Source of the DNA: Capsicum annuum
Lineage: Eukaryota; Streptophyta; Magnoliopsida; Solanales; Solanaceae
Direction of reading: 5' to 3'
NCBI RefSeq assembly: GCF_002878395.1
Contig: NW_025881461.1
Location: 1-64,000 of the forward strand
DNA: 64,000 nucleotides
A program made the position numbers and the translations under genes. The notes beneath the pieces are model-generated. The model worked only from the letters and a program-made list of their open reading frames with translations, was not told the DNA's origin and did no database searches. Position 1 is the stretch's first letter. Each line of letters starts with the position of its first letter. Below are positions 22,741-31,824 of the stretch, piece by piece.

Positions 22741-22745
22741 TATGT

Positions 22746-23643
22746 GTAACAAGTGGTCGAAATTGAATCAGGACTAAAAGTAAGTAAAATTCATAGACTC
22801 TTGTGCCCGAGATCGAATTTGGAACTAAAATAGTAAAATAGTATAGGAAAAAGTCTGAATCTCCCTCAAGCAAAGTGAGTAAGAAGTGATAAAAAGAATG
22901 AATTAAGAAATGAATTGAAATCAACCTTGGTCTAATTTCAAAGTAGTGTGTTTAGGTTAAAATAGTCTACTCCAATAACAAGGGTGGTACGACTTTCATT
23001 GTAAAGATTCATTTCAAAAGTGAAAAGTAAGAATAAAATCTTCTTTCGAAAACAGTAGTAAAATCAAGGTTCTAGCCAAAATCATACCACTAAATACGGA
23101 TAAATATATCTATGCATGTCATCCCTAGTATCCAAATAATACAAACGTAAGAGTCCAATCATCTATAAACTACACACCCTTTCAGAGAATAAAATACTAA
23201 CATTGTGTCCAACTAATGTCATAATCACGACATCATACCCGATAATATATATATATATATATATATAACAGGATGTCAACACCACACCACAATTTGAGAA
23301 AATAGGGTAAACATGGGCGTAAAGCTACTAGAAGGGTTTAATCAAAGAATATCATCCAATTCACTAAGTAATATGGTAGGTCTTATAATAAAGTATCATT
23401 CATGTCAATCAATGGTTAAACAAGTCTATAATCAAGTGTAAATAGGATTTTACATCCTTAACGGGTATTCTAGGCAAAAGCTCAAGCTACATTTGTATTC
23501 TAATTCCCTAATAGGTTAAGTCATGATAAAACTAGGTATAAACCTATCCTATAATCCCTACCTAGCATATGATATATACAATGCACGATCTTATAGAAAA
23601 AATAGACGTAGCCTACCTCATCGCTGAATAGAAACCTCGAACC
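22746..23643 (-). repeat. degenerate repeat, perhaps a minus-strand gypsy LTR (left part)
   Basis: Non-coding; together with 25023-25900 it forms the DNA into which the TRIM-like element inserted. The GC-richer right part contains CTAGGTTGCCTAGGCACCC-like sequence that I associate with some nightshade gypsy LTRs, hence the tentative call. No clear TG...CA ends were found. Confidence 0.3.
23244..23267. repeat. TA microsatellite
   Basis: An uninterrupted run of about 12 TA units. Confidence 0.95.
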
Positions 23644-24066
23644 TGTTGGGTTCGAAATCAAGAGGATGTCATGCAGAAGCTTAAAGTTTACAAATCATGA
23701 GACGATAAATCAGACGACAAAGAAAACTACAATAAAAACACATATTATTTGATATGATTGGCCAAGAAGCCTACATATTGAAAACTAAATGAAAAAACTT
23801 AAAATCTATTGGGAGAAATCTCCCCCTACACAAGACTCTTAAAATACTACATTATAGATATTATTGTGTTATGGTATTAGAAGGGGGGTCTTCTATTTAT
23901 AGATGTCCAAAATATTTTTCTCCAAGAAAGAGATTATCCAAATATGAAAAAGTTTATATTTTACTTTTTAGGAAAAATAAAAGTAATTATGGTTCTACTT
24001 TTATTTTCCATCAATAGAAAACTATAACTCAATTTTGGTAAGAAAACCGGGGAAAACACCCTAACA
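23644..24066 (-). repeat. TRIM-like element 3' LTR (minus strand)
   Basis: Counterpart of the LTR at 24592-25017, with TGTTGGG ... CTAACA ends. It adjoins the element's polypurine tract at 24067-24080. Confidence 0.85.
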
Positions 24067-24576
24067 AATCTCCCCTTTTTGGCTTGATTTTCTAGCAAAA
24101 TAATTTTGATCTTCCTTTTTCACACGTCTTCATACATCATTGCTGCTTACCATGATTAAAAATTCATATGGGTTTAAAATTGAAGCCCTATGCGTTAAAA
24201 ATAAAAAACACGGGTTGATATTATTGAAGCCCTGTGTTATAAGTAAACAAGGTTGAAAGTGGATTCTTGTGCATTGAAAGTAAGCACAGGTTAAGAGAGA
24301 AGCTCATGCGTTAAAAATAAATGCACGAGTTGAAAGAAGCCCAAGCATTGAAAGTAAGTAGAGGTTAAATGTTGGAGCCCATAAATATAGGTAGAAAATT
24401 AATTTGGTTTTAAAGATGGATTAGCAACAGGATTGTTGAAAATTTATTTAAAATTTTTCTCCACATGTAGCTAGACACAAATCTTTATTATCTTCAAATT
24501 GGTTGCAAATTGGTTTGAACCGCCATGAACTTTTCTTCAACCTCATTTCACCAAACCACTGGACCTTCGAACTGTA

Positions 24577-24589
24577 GGCTCTGATACCA
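24577..24589 (-). promoter_or_regulatory. primer binding site (initiator-Met tRNA)
   Basis: The minus strand reads TGGTATCAGAGCC two bases inside the 5' LTR, complementary to the 3' end of plant initiator methionine tRNA. This is the usual primer for plant LTR elements. Confidence 0.9.
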
Positions 24590-24591
24590 CT

Positions 24592-25017
24592 TGTTGGGTT
24601 CGAAATTGAGAGGGCGTGATGCAGAAGCTTATAGTTTGCAAACCATAGAGACGATAAATCAAATAACAAAGAAAAACATAATATTAAAAACATATTATTG
24701 ATATTGTTTGGCCAATTGGCCTACATATTAAAAACTAAATAAAAAACATAAAAAATATTTGAGAGAAAATCTCACCTTAAACAAAACTCTTAAACGACTA
24801 CATTGTGGATGCTATTGTGTTATGGTATGAGAAAGGAGGTCTTCTATTTATAGATGTCCAAAACTTTTCCTCCAAGAAAGAGGTTAGTAAAATATAATTT
24901 TTTTTTATATTTTTCTTTTTAGGAAAAGTAAAAGTAATTATGGTTCTACTTTTATTTTCCATCAATAGAAAACTAAAAGTCAATTTTGATAAGAAAATCG
25001 AGGCAAAAATCCTAACA
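24592..25017 (-). repeat. TRIM-like element 5' LTR (minus strand)
   Basis: It is the LTR adjacent to the primer binding site. The plus-strand word CTATTTATAG at 24844-24853 is CTATAAATAG on the transcribed strand, a good TATA box. The same word occurs in the other LTR at 23893-23902. Confidence 0.85.
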
Positions 25018-25022
25018 GAACC

Positions 25023-25900
25023 ATCCATAAATTGCTCGTCTTTTCTCCATAATATCAAAAATAATATCGCACTATCAAAATCACAATCTACATAGCAATA
25101 TAAGTAAAATGATATTCATATTGCAATATAAAGTTCCAGGTCTAAAATTGGGTCAAAATAGACCTGTGGGATCCATGCATAAAATTCTAAAATTGGACCC
25201 CTTATTAGGTTTCTCATGACTTAATAAACATGTGTCCAAAATTTAGGATTAATCTGAGCTCAATTACCCTCCTAGATCAGCCCTAACATAAGAGAAACTC
25301 AATAACTTTAATAGAGAAATTAAGAGGAAAGCTCGGAACTTACGAGATTAGGACGAGATGAAGGTCTCCTTGAAGTTTCTACAATAACCCCGACCTCAAA
25401 TAAAATACCCCCTAGCTATTTCTTGAGCTCAAAAGACGTCCCAAGAGGCTTGGAAATTGAGGAAAGTGATTTGGGGTCGAGGAGGGGAACAAGCATAAAA
25501 AGTCCCAGCTAGGTTGCCTAGGCACCCATTTGGTCACCATGGCGCTATCCCCTAGGTCCCAGTAGAGTCATTAGGTGCCCCATATGCTTGATCACCCACC
25601 ATCACCAAGGATCCACCCTTGGTCGCTCAAGAAACCTTGCCTAGGAGCCACGACGATGCACTAGAAACCAACAATGCACAATTCTCAGTCAGGTGCTCTA
25701 GGCTTATCTGAAACCCCATGGATGCAAAAAAACTATGCTAGCCTCAAAAATGACATTCCGTACTCAAACGAACTATCTAAAACTCCAAAACATGAAAATG
25801 GACTTAAAACCCAAACGAACTATCCGAAATCCGAACCGACGATTTCAGAAAGTCATAAATAACCTGTATCCACTATGAGAAGGCATGAAGCGCCATAATA
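25023..25900 (-). repeat. degenerate repeat, perhaps gypsy LTR (right part)
   Basis: Continuation of the host repeat beyond the TRIM-like insertion. The stretch at 25440-25680 is GC-rich, with imperfect repeats of CTAGG and GGCACC words. No open frame has family resemblance. Family and strand are tentative. Confidence 0.3.
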
Positions 25901-26320
25901 CATGAAAATTTAGAAAATTGCCTAAATGGTCATTACAAAATCATTACTCCAGATAGATCTTTGAAAAGTTCATTGTATATAGTTTTAACTTTAAATTAAC
26001 TTATTGTTGTGGATGAGTTTATGAAAGATTTAATTGTGTAATATATTGTACTAATATTTTTTATTAAAAAGAGATCCAGAAAATCACCAAGTCTTTTACT
26101 ACACCTAATTATACAAGATTATGGTTAAACTATTTAAATAGATAAGAGATTTTTTGTTTTGTTTTGTTTTGAAAGTTACATATTTGACTGTTCGTCAAAT
26201 AGTTATAATCGCTAAACAAATATAAAAAAATATACATTAATTATATATGAAGTATATATTATATGTATCTACATAATAATAACATATTTACTGTTATTCC
26301 ATAAATGGACTGGCCTGGAG
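25901..26320. other. AT-rich target DNA of the copia element
   Basis: No gene seen. A short TTTTG repeat lies at about 26151-26172. This sequence continues at 29227 after the copia insertion. Confidence 0.4.
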
Positions 26321-26325
26321 AAGAT

Positions 26326-26815
26326 TGTGAAAAATATTAAAGTGATTTTTTGAAATGTCATATATTCTTTTAGAATGTCCTAATGTAGTAAATTTGATAA
26401 AATATCAAGATATTTTAGGTAATTCTATATAGATGAATCTAGAAAGTTATGGTGTAGTTTCTTTGTATTATAGTTTGAAAAAACTAGATATTTGTAGAAT
26501 TTTATATTGTAGTTAAGAAAAATCTAGATATTTGTAGAGGATGGTAGAATTGTCTAGCCTAGCTACTTTGTATCTAGAACTAAATCTAGAAACTTCTCTA
26601 GGCAAATATAAATATGAGAACTCTTGTACATTTTTAAGTAACCAAAAACAAATCAATTTAAGTAGTCTTTTTTCAAATACCCTTTCTAATATCTTTCTTT
26701 TGCTTCCATGACTTCCTCTTCTTAGTTGAACCTTTCGAACTTAATTAATGATTTTGAGCTAGCAGAAAGTACTTTTTATTATCCTTGCTTCTACTATTCT
26801 CTACATGGTATCATA
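26326..26815 (+). repeat. copia 5' LTR
   Basis: 490 bp. A TATA-like ATATAAATATGAG lies near 26606-26618, with the same word in the 3' LTR near 29021. TG...CA ends are present. Confidence 0.88.
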
Positions 26816-26889
26816 GTCATAGTCGTAGATTGACTTCTAAATTTACATGAAAATCAGATTAGTGATTGATTCAACTGGTTTGTCTATTT

Positions 26890-27840
26890 GGATTTAAGTG
26901 GCCGTGTTATTAGACTGCGGATGAAATTATTAAATCAATCAAATTACAAGGTATGAGAGACATGTATAGAATCATATCTTATGGGTGAGGACTTGTGGGA
27001 TATTTTTAAAGAAATTAACACAAGCATTTTGACTGACGAACCACAAAATAATGATACGTATAAGAAGTGGAATGCAAAAGTGGAGTTCTTACCAAAGAGG
27101 TCCATCACCTTAAGTTTATTTGATCATATAATAAGGTGTAAATCAGTTCATGAAATATAAAGGACCCTTAATCAGTTAATAGAAGAATCCCGGCTATAAA
27201 TATTAGAGAATGAACTGGGGTACACTATTCAAGATAATCTTTCTGTTCTCGAGTATTTTTTTTGAAGATTATGAACTTATGTTTTGAGATATCTTATTAA
27301 ATTCAGATGAGGCTATCTCTGAAGCACGAATGAGAAGAATCATCATTTGTGGCTTGAAACCAGAATATATTTCCTTTGTGACATCAATTCAAGATGAGCT
27401 CAACAATCATCTTTGGATGAATTTGAGAATTTGTAATCCTCACAAGAGTTACTAGCCAAATAGTTGGCTGATGTATTTGTCTAAGAAAGGAAATAAAATA
27501 TTCTTGTAGCTGACAAAAGGATCTTTAAGAAAATCAAGATATGTCACACTATGTGGTTCTAGCTCCAACGTAAAGATAGAATAATCTTCTAATAATTATG
27601 GTATAAAGCCTCTCTGATGGTACTAGTGTGGTAAAGTAGGACACATAAAAAGATCTTGGCAAGCCATGGTGAGAAACATGACTCAAACTAAAAAAGTTGT
27701 TGAAGAGGAAAAAGATTGAAAATGTGCCTGGTAGCTGAGACTCGAGAAATAGATGCCATGACTTCCATTAATTTTAAATGATTGGATCGAGAATTCAAGA
27801 TATACTACAGTGTATCACATGGAGGAAAACACTAATGTTG
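26890..27840 (+). pseudogene. copia gag (UBN2-type) with protease trace, broken
   Basis: Gag builds the virus-like particle. Recognisable pieces in order are GEDLWDIFKEIN near 26985, KWNAKVEFLPKRSI near 27070, LFDHIIRCKSVHEI followed by a stop in place of Trp near 27120, ILENELG near 27200, ISEARMRRIIICGLKPEYI near 27320, and the RNA-binding zinc knuckle at about 27619-27660 (CGKVGHIKRS; its first Cys is preceded by a stop and the last Cys has become Trp). Further on, DWIENSRYTTVYHM near 27782 sits where the protease DSG active site is expected, but D and G are lost. There are several frameshifts and stops. No function is expected. Confidence 0.85.
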
Positions 27841-28119
27841 TCAAAGAGGAGTAAGAAAATTCTGAAGACGTTCATTGGTAACATAGTAGTCTCTATCGAG
27901 GAAATCAAAGAAGAAGATTAAGAAACTGGCAATAAAAGTTTGGACGTGAAGAATTTTAAAGTAGATCCTAAAAAAGTAGTGCTTGAAACTACGTATGATA
28001 GTGATGATCTTTTTGTAGAAAACATTGATGGAAATATAGTAGAATTTGAAGTCTTTGATTAGTCATCTGCCATATCAATGTCAATCACTATCTTAGAGAA
28101 AATATTGAAAGCAAATGGA

Positions 28120-28330
28120 GAGGGTGTAGATCAAATAAATGAAAAAGTTGGCCTTGAAATTCAAATTTCAAGTGGAGAGACAGATGACATAACTTTCGAA
28201 AGCTCTGAAGCTACCAAAGAGTTTATTGAGGAGTTGGAAAGAAAATCTTATGGTTGATCCTATCATTATTCTGAGGCTTCACGGATAATTCGCTATAAGA
28301 TCATTGCAGACTCAAAACAGAAGACTAGTC
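28120..28330 (+). pseudogene. TOC159-like acidic-domain fragment inside the copia element
   Basis: The plus-strand frame around 28186-28320 reads DDITFESSEATKEFIEELER, then KSYG, a TGA stop at 28254-28256, SYHYSEASRIIRYKIIADSK. TOC159, the large GTPase receptor for protein import at the chloroplast outer membrane, has an acidic N-terminal domain. As I remember that family, it contains a conserved stretch of the type SSEAxxFxxELExxS followed by a Gly/Ser/His patch and R-I-D-G-Q-I-V-T-D-S. The order and spacing here agree. The preceding 250 bp is also acidic in this frame. I infer a captured transcript fragment in the same orientation as the retroelement. It is short and broken, and the match rests on memory of the family. 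Confidence 0.5.
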
Positions 28331-28409
28331 AAATTTGCCTATATTATGAAGTTGCATCATAAGAAGCGGGTTCTAAAATTTTAAAGCTTAGAGTTTCAAA
28401 ATTTTCCAT

Positions 28410-28640
28410 TGCAGGTGTGTTTCCAGATTATACAATTGTCGGGAGCTAAAAGAAAGGAGGAGACTGAAAATTGAAAAGCATGGAACTCAACAAAATGATT
28501 ATTCATGTGCTTTGAATAGGGCAACGAAGACTATTGTCAAGCCATCCCACTATAGAGATAAAAATTTTGTCAATACATATTCTTGTTTCTTTATAATGAA
28601 AATCATTGAGAAGAAATCTTCATCATTTGAGAAGCAATAA
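28410..28640 (+). pseudogene. possible pre-RT segment of copia pol
   Basis: A continuous frame contains CRELKERRRLKIEKHG, then ALNRATKTIVKPSHYRDKNF and VNTYSCFF, ending in SSSFEKQ and a stop. A basic linker followed by S-F-E-E-A is typical of the stretch before the copia reverse transcriptase core, which is what I think this is. The catalytic RT and RNase H that should follow are absent. The integrase that should precede is absent too. Confidence 0.35.
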
Positions 28641-28751
28641 GATTTAACCAAAAACTATTGAGTTCTTTACCGAAGCACACTTCAAAGCTTTGTTTGAGTT
28701 CTTCTACGAAAAATTTGGGTAGCTTTCAAGAAAATCACTTTAAGGGGGGAG

Positions 28752-29221
28752 TATGAAAAATATTAAAGTTGATTTTTTGAAATATCATAGATTCTTCTAG
28801 AATGCCCTAGTGTAGTAGCTTTGATGAAATATTTAGATATTCTAGGTAGAAGAATCTCAAAAGTTATTGCGCAGTTTATTTATATTCTAGTTAGAAAAAT
28901 CTGATATTTGTAGAATTTGATATTGTAGATAGAAGAGTCTAGATATTTATAGAAGATGGTACGATTGTCTAGCCTAGCTACTTTGTAACTAGAACTAAAT
29001 CTAGAAACTTCTCTAGGCAAGTATAAATATGAGAAGTTTTGTGTATTTGTTAGTAACCAAGAACAAATAGATTCAAGTAGCCTTCTTTCAAGTTATTATT
29101 TCTAATATATTCCTTCTGCTTTCATGACTTCCTCTTCTTAGTTGGATCTTTCAATTTTAGTTAATGATCTTGAACTAGTAGAAGGTCTTTCTGATTAACC
29201 TTTCTTTTGTTATTCTCTACA
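28752..29221 (+). repeat. copia 3' LTR
   Basis: 470 bp, preceded by a polypurine tract and followed by the AAGAT target duplication. The first dinucleotide has mutated from TG to TA. It shares AGATGGTA..ATTGTCTAGCCTAGC and CTAGAAACTTCTCTAGGCAA with the 5' LTR. Confidence 0.88.
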
Positions 29222-29226
29222 AAGAT

Positions 29227-29857
29227 AAGTTATATGCTAACTTTATTGTTATCTTTATAGGATAAAGATATTTGTTACGGATACCCAAACTCAAAAAAAT
29301 ATTTTCAAAGTAATTTTATAAAAAATAAAAGAAAAATACAAAATAAATTATGTAAATATTATCTCAGCTATTATTTGATTGAAAAGATATACGAACAGTG
29401 TTAATGCTATTAGAATTTTATGGCTAAATAAAGTAGACATTACTGCAGATAGACCACTATGACTAATTGACTATCGATGATTACCATCACTATATACTCT
29501 CAACCATTCTTATCAATCATCACCATTACCATTAACTTATTACAATTATTTGTCTTCATGCTACCACTAATCACCACTTTTAACCTTTGTTGTCAGTCAT
29601 AGAACCACTATATTATGTATCCACGATCACTTCAATGATTCAACAATATCATCAACCATATCATCTAATTAGTCAGCGTCACAGCCATCACTGGCAACCA
29701 TCACCATCGTCACCATTAAATTAAACTTCATTATTTTGTAAAATATTTTGCAAACAAATATTATACATGTTGATATTGAGAAAATAAATAATTTTAACTG
29801 CTTACATTTAAGTTTCAATACAACATCTTATATTTATATGCACATTTATATTCAAAA
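29227..29857. other. unassigned AT-rich spacer
   Basis: Contains an imperfect CAC/CCA-rich low-complexity run at about 29440-29720 (ATCACCATTACCATTAAC and similar). No gene is recognised. Confidence 0.4.
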
Positions 29858-29888
29858 CTAGATATATTGGAAGGCCCGTTTACGGGCC
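29858..29888 (-). mobile_element. Helitron-like 3' terminus (minus strand)
   Basis: On the minus strand: GGGCCCGTAAACGGGCC hairpin (29889-29873), then TTCCAATATAT and CTAG at 29861-29858, followed by T. The hairpin, spacing and CTAG end match the Helitron 3' signature. It implies that a minus-strand element extends rightwards into the composite region. I could not find its 5' end (TC on the minus strand). Confidence 0.6.
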
Positions 29889-30146
29889 CAACATTATAAT
29901 ATTCAATTGAATTATAAATAATAAAAATTACATATATAACGACATGTTTACTAGTATCTACTAAAAATCCCAACTTTTTTCAAACCTCATAAAATCCCAA
30001 CTTTTGGCCATTGATGATACATGTTAATTAACTTAGATACATATTAGGGATACATGTTTTAATTTAACTAACTAGCACATTTTTAGACATGTAACGAATA
30101 AATTAACATTAAAACCACAATTAATTCATTTTTAGACATGTTAATG

Positions 30147-30540
30147 AACATGACGTGGTTGTATCATGGAAGTGTCTGAAGAGCATGTATTTTGGGTCTG
30201 TGGGGTAGGAGATGAACATATTGTGAATGAGTTATCGGGTTGTTCTGCATTGGAAACTATGGAACTGTATTTTGTAGAGGGTTTTTGTAGTGTCGATGTT
30301 AGGTCTTTGAAGTTGGATCGTTATTCGTTGCTGATGATGGAAGAGATCGTACCTTGGATATTATTTTACAGTAATTTTTTGTTCTTATGTTAATAAGGTC
30401 GAGATACATTTTTAATGTTAATGATACATTTTGCTCATTTTGTATCTGAGTTTATATAGTTCTGATTACTTATGTATCTCGTTTTGTTTTAGTTTTATCT
30501 ATTACAACATACGAAACAAACATAAAAGTTTTATTTTAGA
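30147..30540 (+). repeat. left arm of a ~400-bp inverted repeat
   Basis: It matches the reverse complement of 33587-34001. Shared landmarks are AAGAGCATGTATTTTGGGTC, GTGTCGATGTTAGGTCTTG, GATCGTTATTCGTTGCT, AATAAGGTCGAGATACA and CAACATACGAAACAAACATA. The arms differ by small indels. They are separated by about 3.05 kb and point at each other. Confidence 0.9.
30166..30393 (+). pseudogene. F-box/LRR-like protein fragment (left arm copy)
   Basis: The 75-codon frame includes EHIVNELSGCSALETMELYF, then VEGFCSVDVRSLKLDRYSLL. In F-box/LRR (FBD-type) proteins, substrate adaptors of SCF ubiquitin ligases, a leucine-rich unit reads L-S-G-C-P-x-L-E-x-L-E-L ... G-F, followed by a K-L-x-x-L strand, and this agrees. 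There is no F-box and the length is far below a full protein (about 400 residues). The inverted copy in the right arm keeps a few residues this one has lost (KLKRLKLDRY) but has lost the SGC segment, so the ancestor was longer than either. I regard it as a transposon-carried fragment. Confidence 0.5.
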
Positions 30541-30680
30541 TACATGTTATACATGTTTTTGCAGTTAATATACCTAGTAATCTATTTTTTTGCAGTAAAT
30601 GAAGAAAAATAAGTTGAAGTTTTGTTTTCATTGATTGAGCTGTGTCCTACGATGTCGTTTGGAGGATTGTGTTTGGACTA

Positions 30681-30800
30681 AAGAAAAACAGGCACAAGAA
30701 ATCAAGTGAAACAATGACATCAAGCAATAATTATTGCGGGAGATGTGGTTATGAAGGTTACAACAGGCGTACTTGTAACTTTTTTCCAAAAGAGGAATGA
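30681..30800 (+). pseudogene. Mutator-like transposase C-terminal zinc knuckle
   Basis: The last 39 codons before a TGA read KKNRHKKSSETM, SSNNYCGRCGYEGYNRRTC, NFFPKEE. MuDR-type transposases and their domesticated FHY3/FAR relatives end in a basic stretch plus a C-x2-C-x4-H-x4-C knuckle of the form CSxCGxxGHNxRTC. Here the first Cys pair and last Cys (30735 onward) are kept while the His is Tyr. The rest of the transposase (DDE core, SWIM) is absent. It lies 140 bp after the left inverted arm and points towards the Ulp1 pseudogene. That combination is known from Ulp1-bearing Mutator-like elements in plants. Confidence 0.6.
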
Positions 30801-31079
30801 CAATGTAGTTGACTGATGAATAATGTTGAATAATTTTTTCACGTGTTGCTGGGTTTTTTAACTCTTTGATTCGATATTTTAATTGATGATATTGTTGTTT
30901 TTTAAGAATTTTAAGAAAAACAGTTATCGAAATAAATTATTGTTTTCGTACCTTTGTTAATTAGTTATATATGTTTTCATGAGCTCATTGTCGTGACACA
31001 TCATATAGAAATTAAGATACATTGAACTGATAATGTTATTAAATTGTATATTAGTAGTTCTGCCATTGTAAATAATTGA

Positions 31080-31610
31080 AAAGAGAAACATTTTTATAAG
31101 ATGTATCTACCATAAACGTAAAGATACAAGTTTACAAAATTTGTATCTAATGTAAAATATAATTTGTCAATATTATTAAGATTTGGTACTATAAGTTCTT
31201 ATACTTTTTGTTATGCTGGTTAGAGACAAACATGTATTCGGATTAACAAAAAACTGTTACAGATACATAATAATGCAACATTGTGTTACTTACTATCATT
31301 ATATAGTAAAATATGTTTCCTTATACTAGATACATACAATTTAGTAATATGTATCTCATATAAATTTTTAGATACAAGTTTAAATAATTTGTATCACTTG
31401 TAAAATCTAATATGTTAATAGTTTTAAGAGTTAGATCTATTAAGTTTTGCTATAATTTGTTATACACTTTAGAGACAACATGTCTTAGTAGGAACAAAAA
31501 ACGGTTACAGATACATAATAATGAAATGTTGTGTTGCTTTCTACCATTATATTGTATTATATGTTTCATTATTCTAGATATATACAATTATAAAATATTG
31601 TAAAATATGT
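31080..31610 (+). repeat. two tandem ~250-bp units rich in AGATACA
   Basis: CAGATACATAATAATG begins at 31259 and again at 31509, a period of 250 bp. The surrounding text (TAGAGACAAACATGT ... AACAAAAAACTGTTA; TAGAGACAACATGT ... AACAAAAAACGGTTA) repeats with it. AGATACA and TGTATCT words recur every few tens of bases. Confidence 0.8.
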
Positions 31611-31824
31611 ATCTGATACCGTGTATTTATAAAGTGTAAGAAAAACGTATATCGAAACATAATTATATCTTTAAATGCTTCAGCATTGCGTTAAAATAGG
31701 TGACAAAGTAGAAGTTTTTAATCATTAAAGAAACATAATGTATGTTTATCAAAACATTACTAACATCATCAAATTTATAACATCATCAATGATTTTAATA
31801 TCCAACTAGCAAACAAATAAACGA

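Larger units (their letters stand above)
23644..25017 (-). mobile_element. TRIM-like non-autonomous LTR retrotransposon, complete
   Basis: Two direct repeats, 23644-24066 and 24592-25017, start TGTTGGGTTCGAAAT and end CCTAACA. They flank a 525-bp interior. GAACC at 23639-23643 is duplicated exactly at 25018-25022. On the minus strand the interior begins with AG and then TGGTATCAGAGCC (24589-24577), the binding site complementary to initiator-Met tRNA. It ends in the purine tract AAAAAGGGGAGATT beside the other LTR, so the element is transcribed leftwards. There is no gag or pol. LTRs of about 425 bp are longer than classic TRIMs, so 'small LARD' would also fit. The two LTRs differ at many sites, which suggests an old insertion. 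Confidence 0.92.
26326..29221 (+). mobile_element. Ty1/copia-type element, internally deleted, with target duplication
   Basis: LTRs lie at 26326-26815 and 28752-29221. The first starts TGTGAAAAATATTAAAG and both end TTCTCTACA; the second starts TA instead of TG. AAGAT at 26321-26325 is duplicated exactly at 29222-29226. The interior starts directly with TGGTATCATAGTC (26816), an initiator-Met primer site with one mismatch, and ends in the purine tract TAAGGGGGGAG before 28752. At 1.94 kb the interior is far too short for a full copia pol (about 4 kb). It holds a broken gag, a protease trace, a TOC159-like segment and a possible fragment from just before RT. The LTRs differ by indels and substitutions, so the insertion is not young. 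Confidence 0.93.

Noticed and set aside
26321..29226. LTR start at TGAAAAATATT (26328) rather than TGTGAAAAATATT (26326)
   Set aside because: Only the 26326 start gives identical 5-bp flanks (AAGAT) on both sides.
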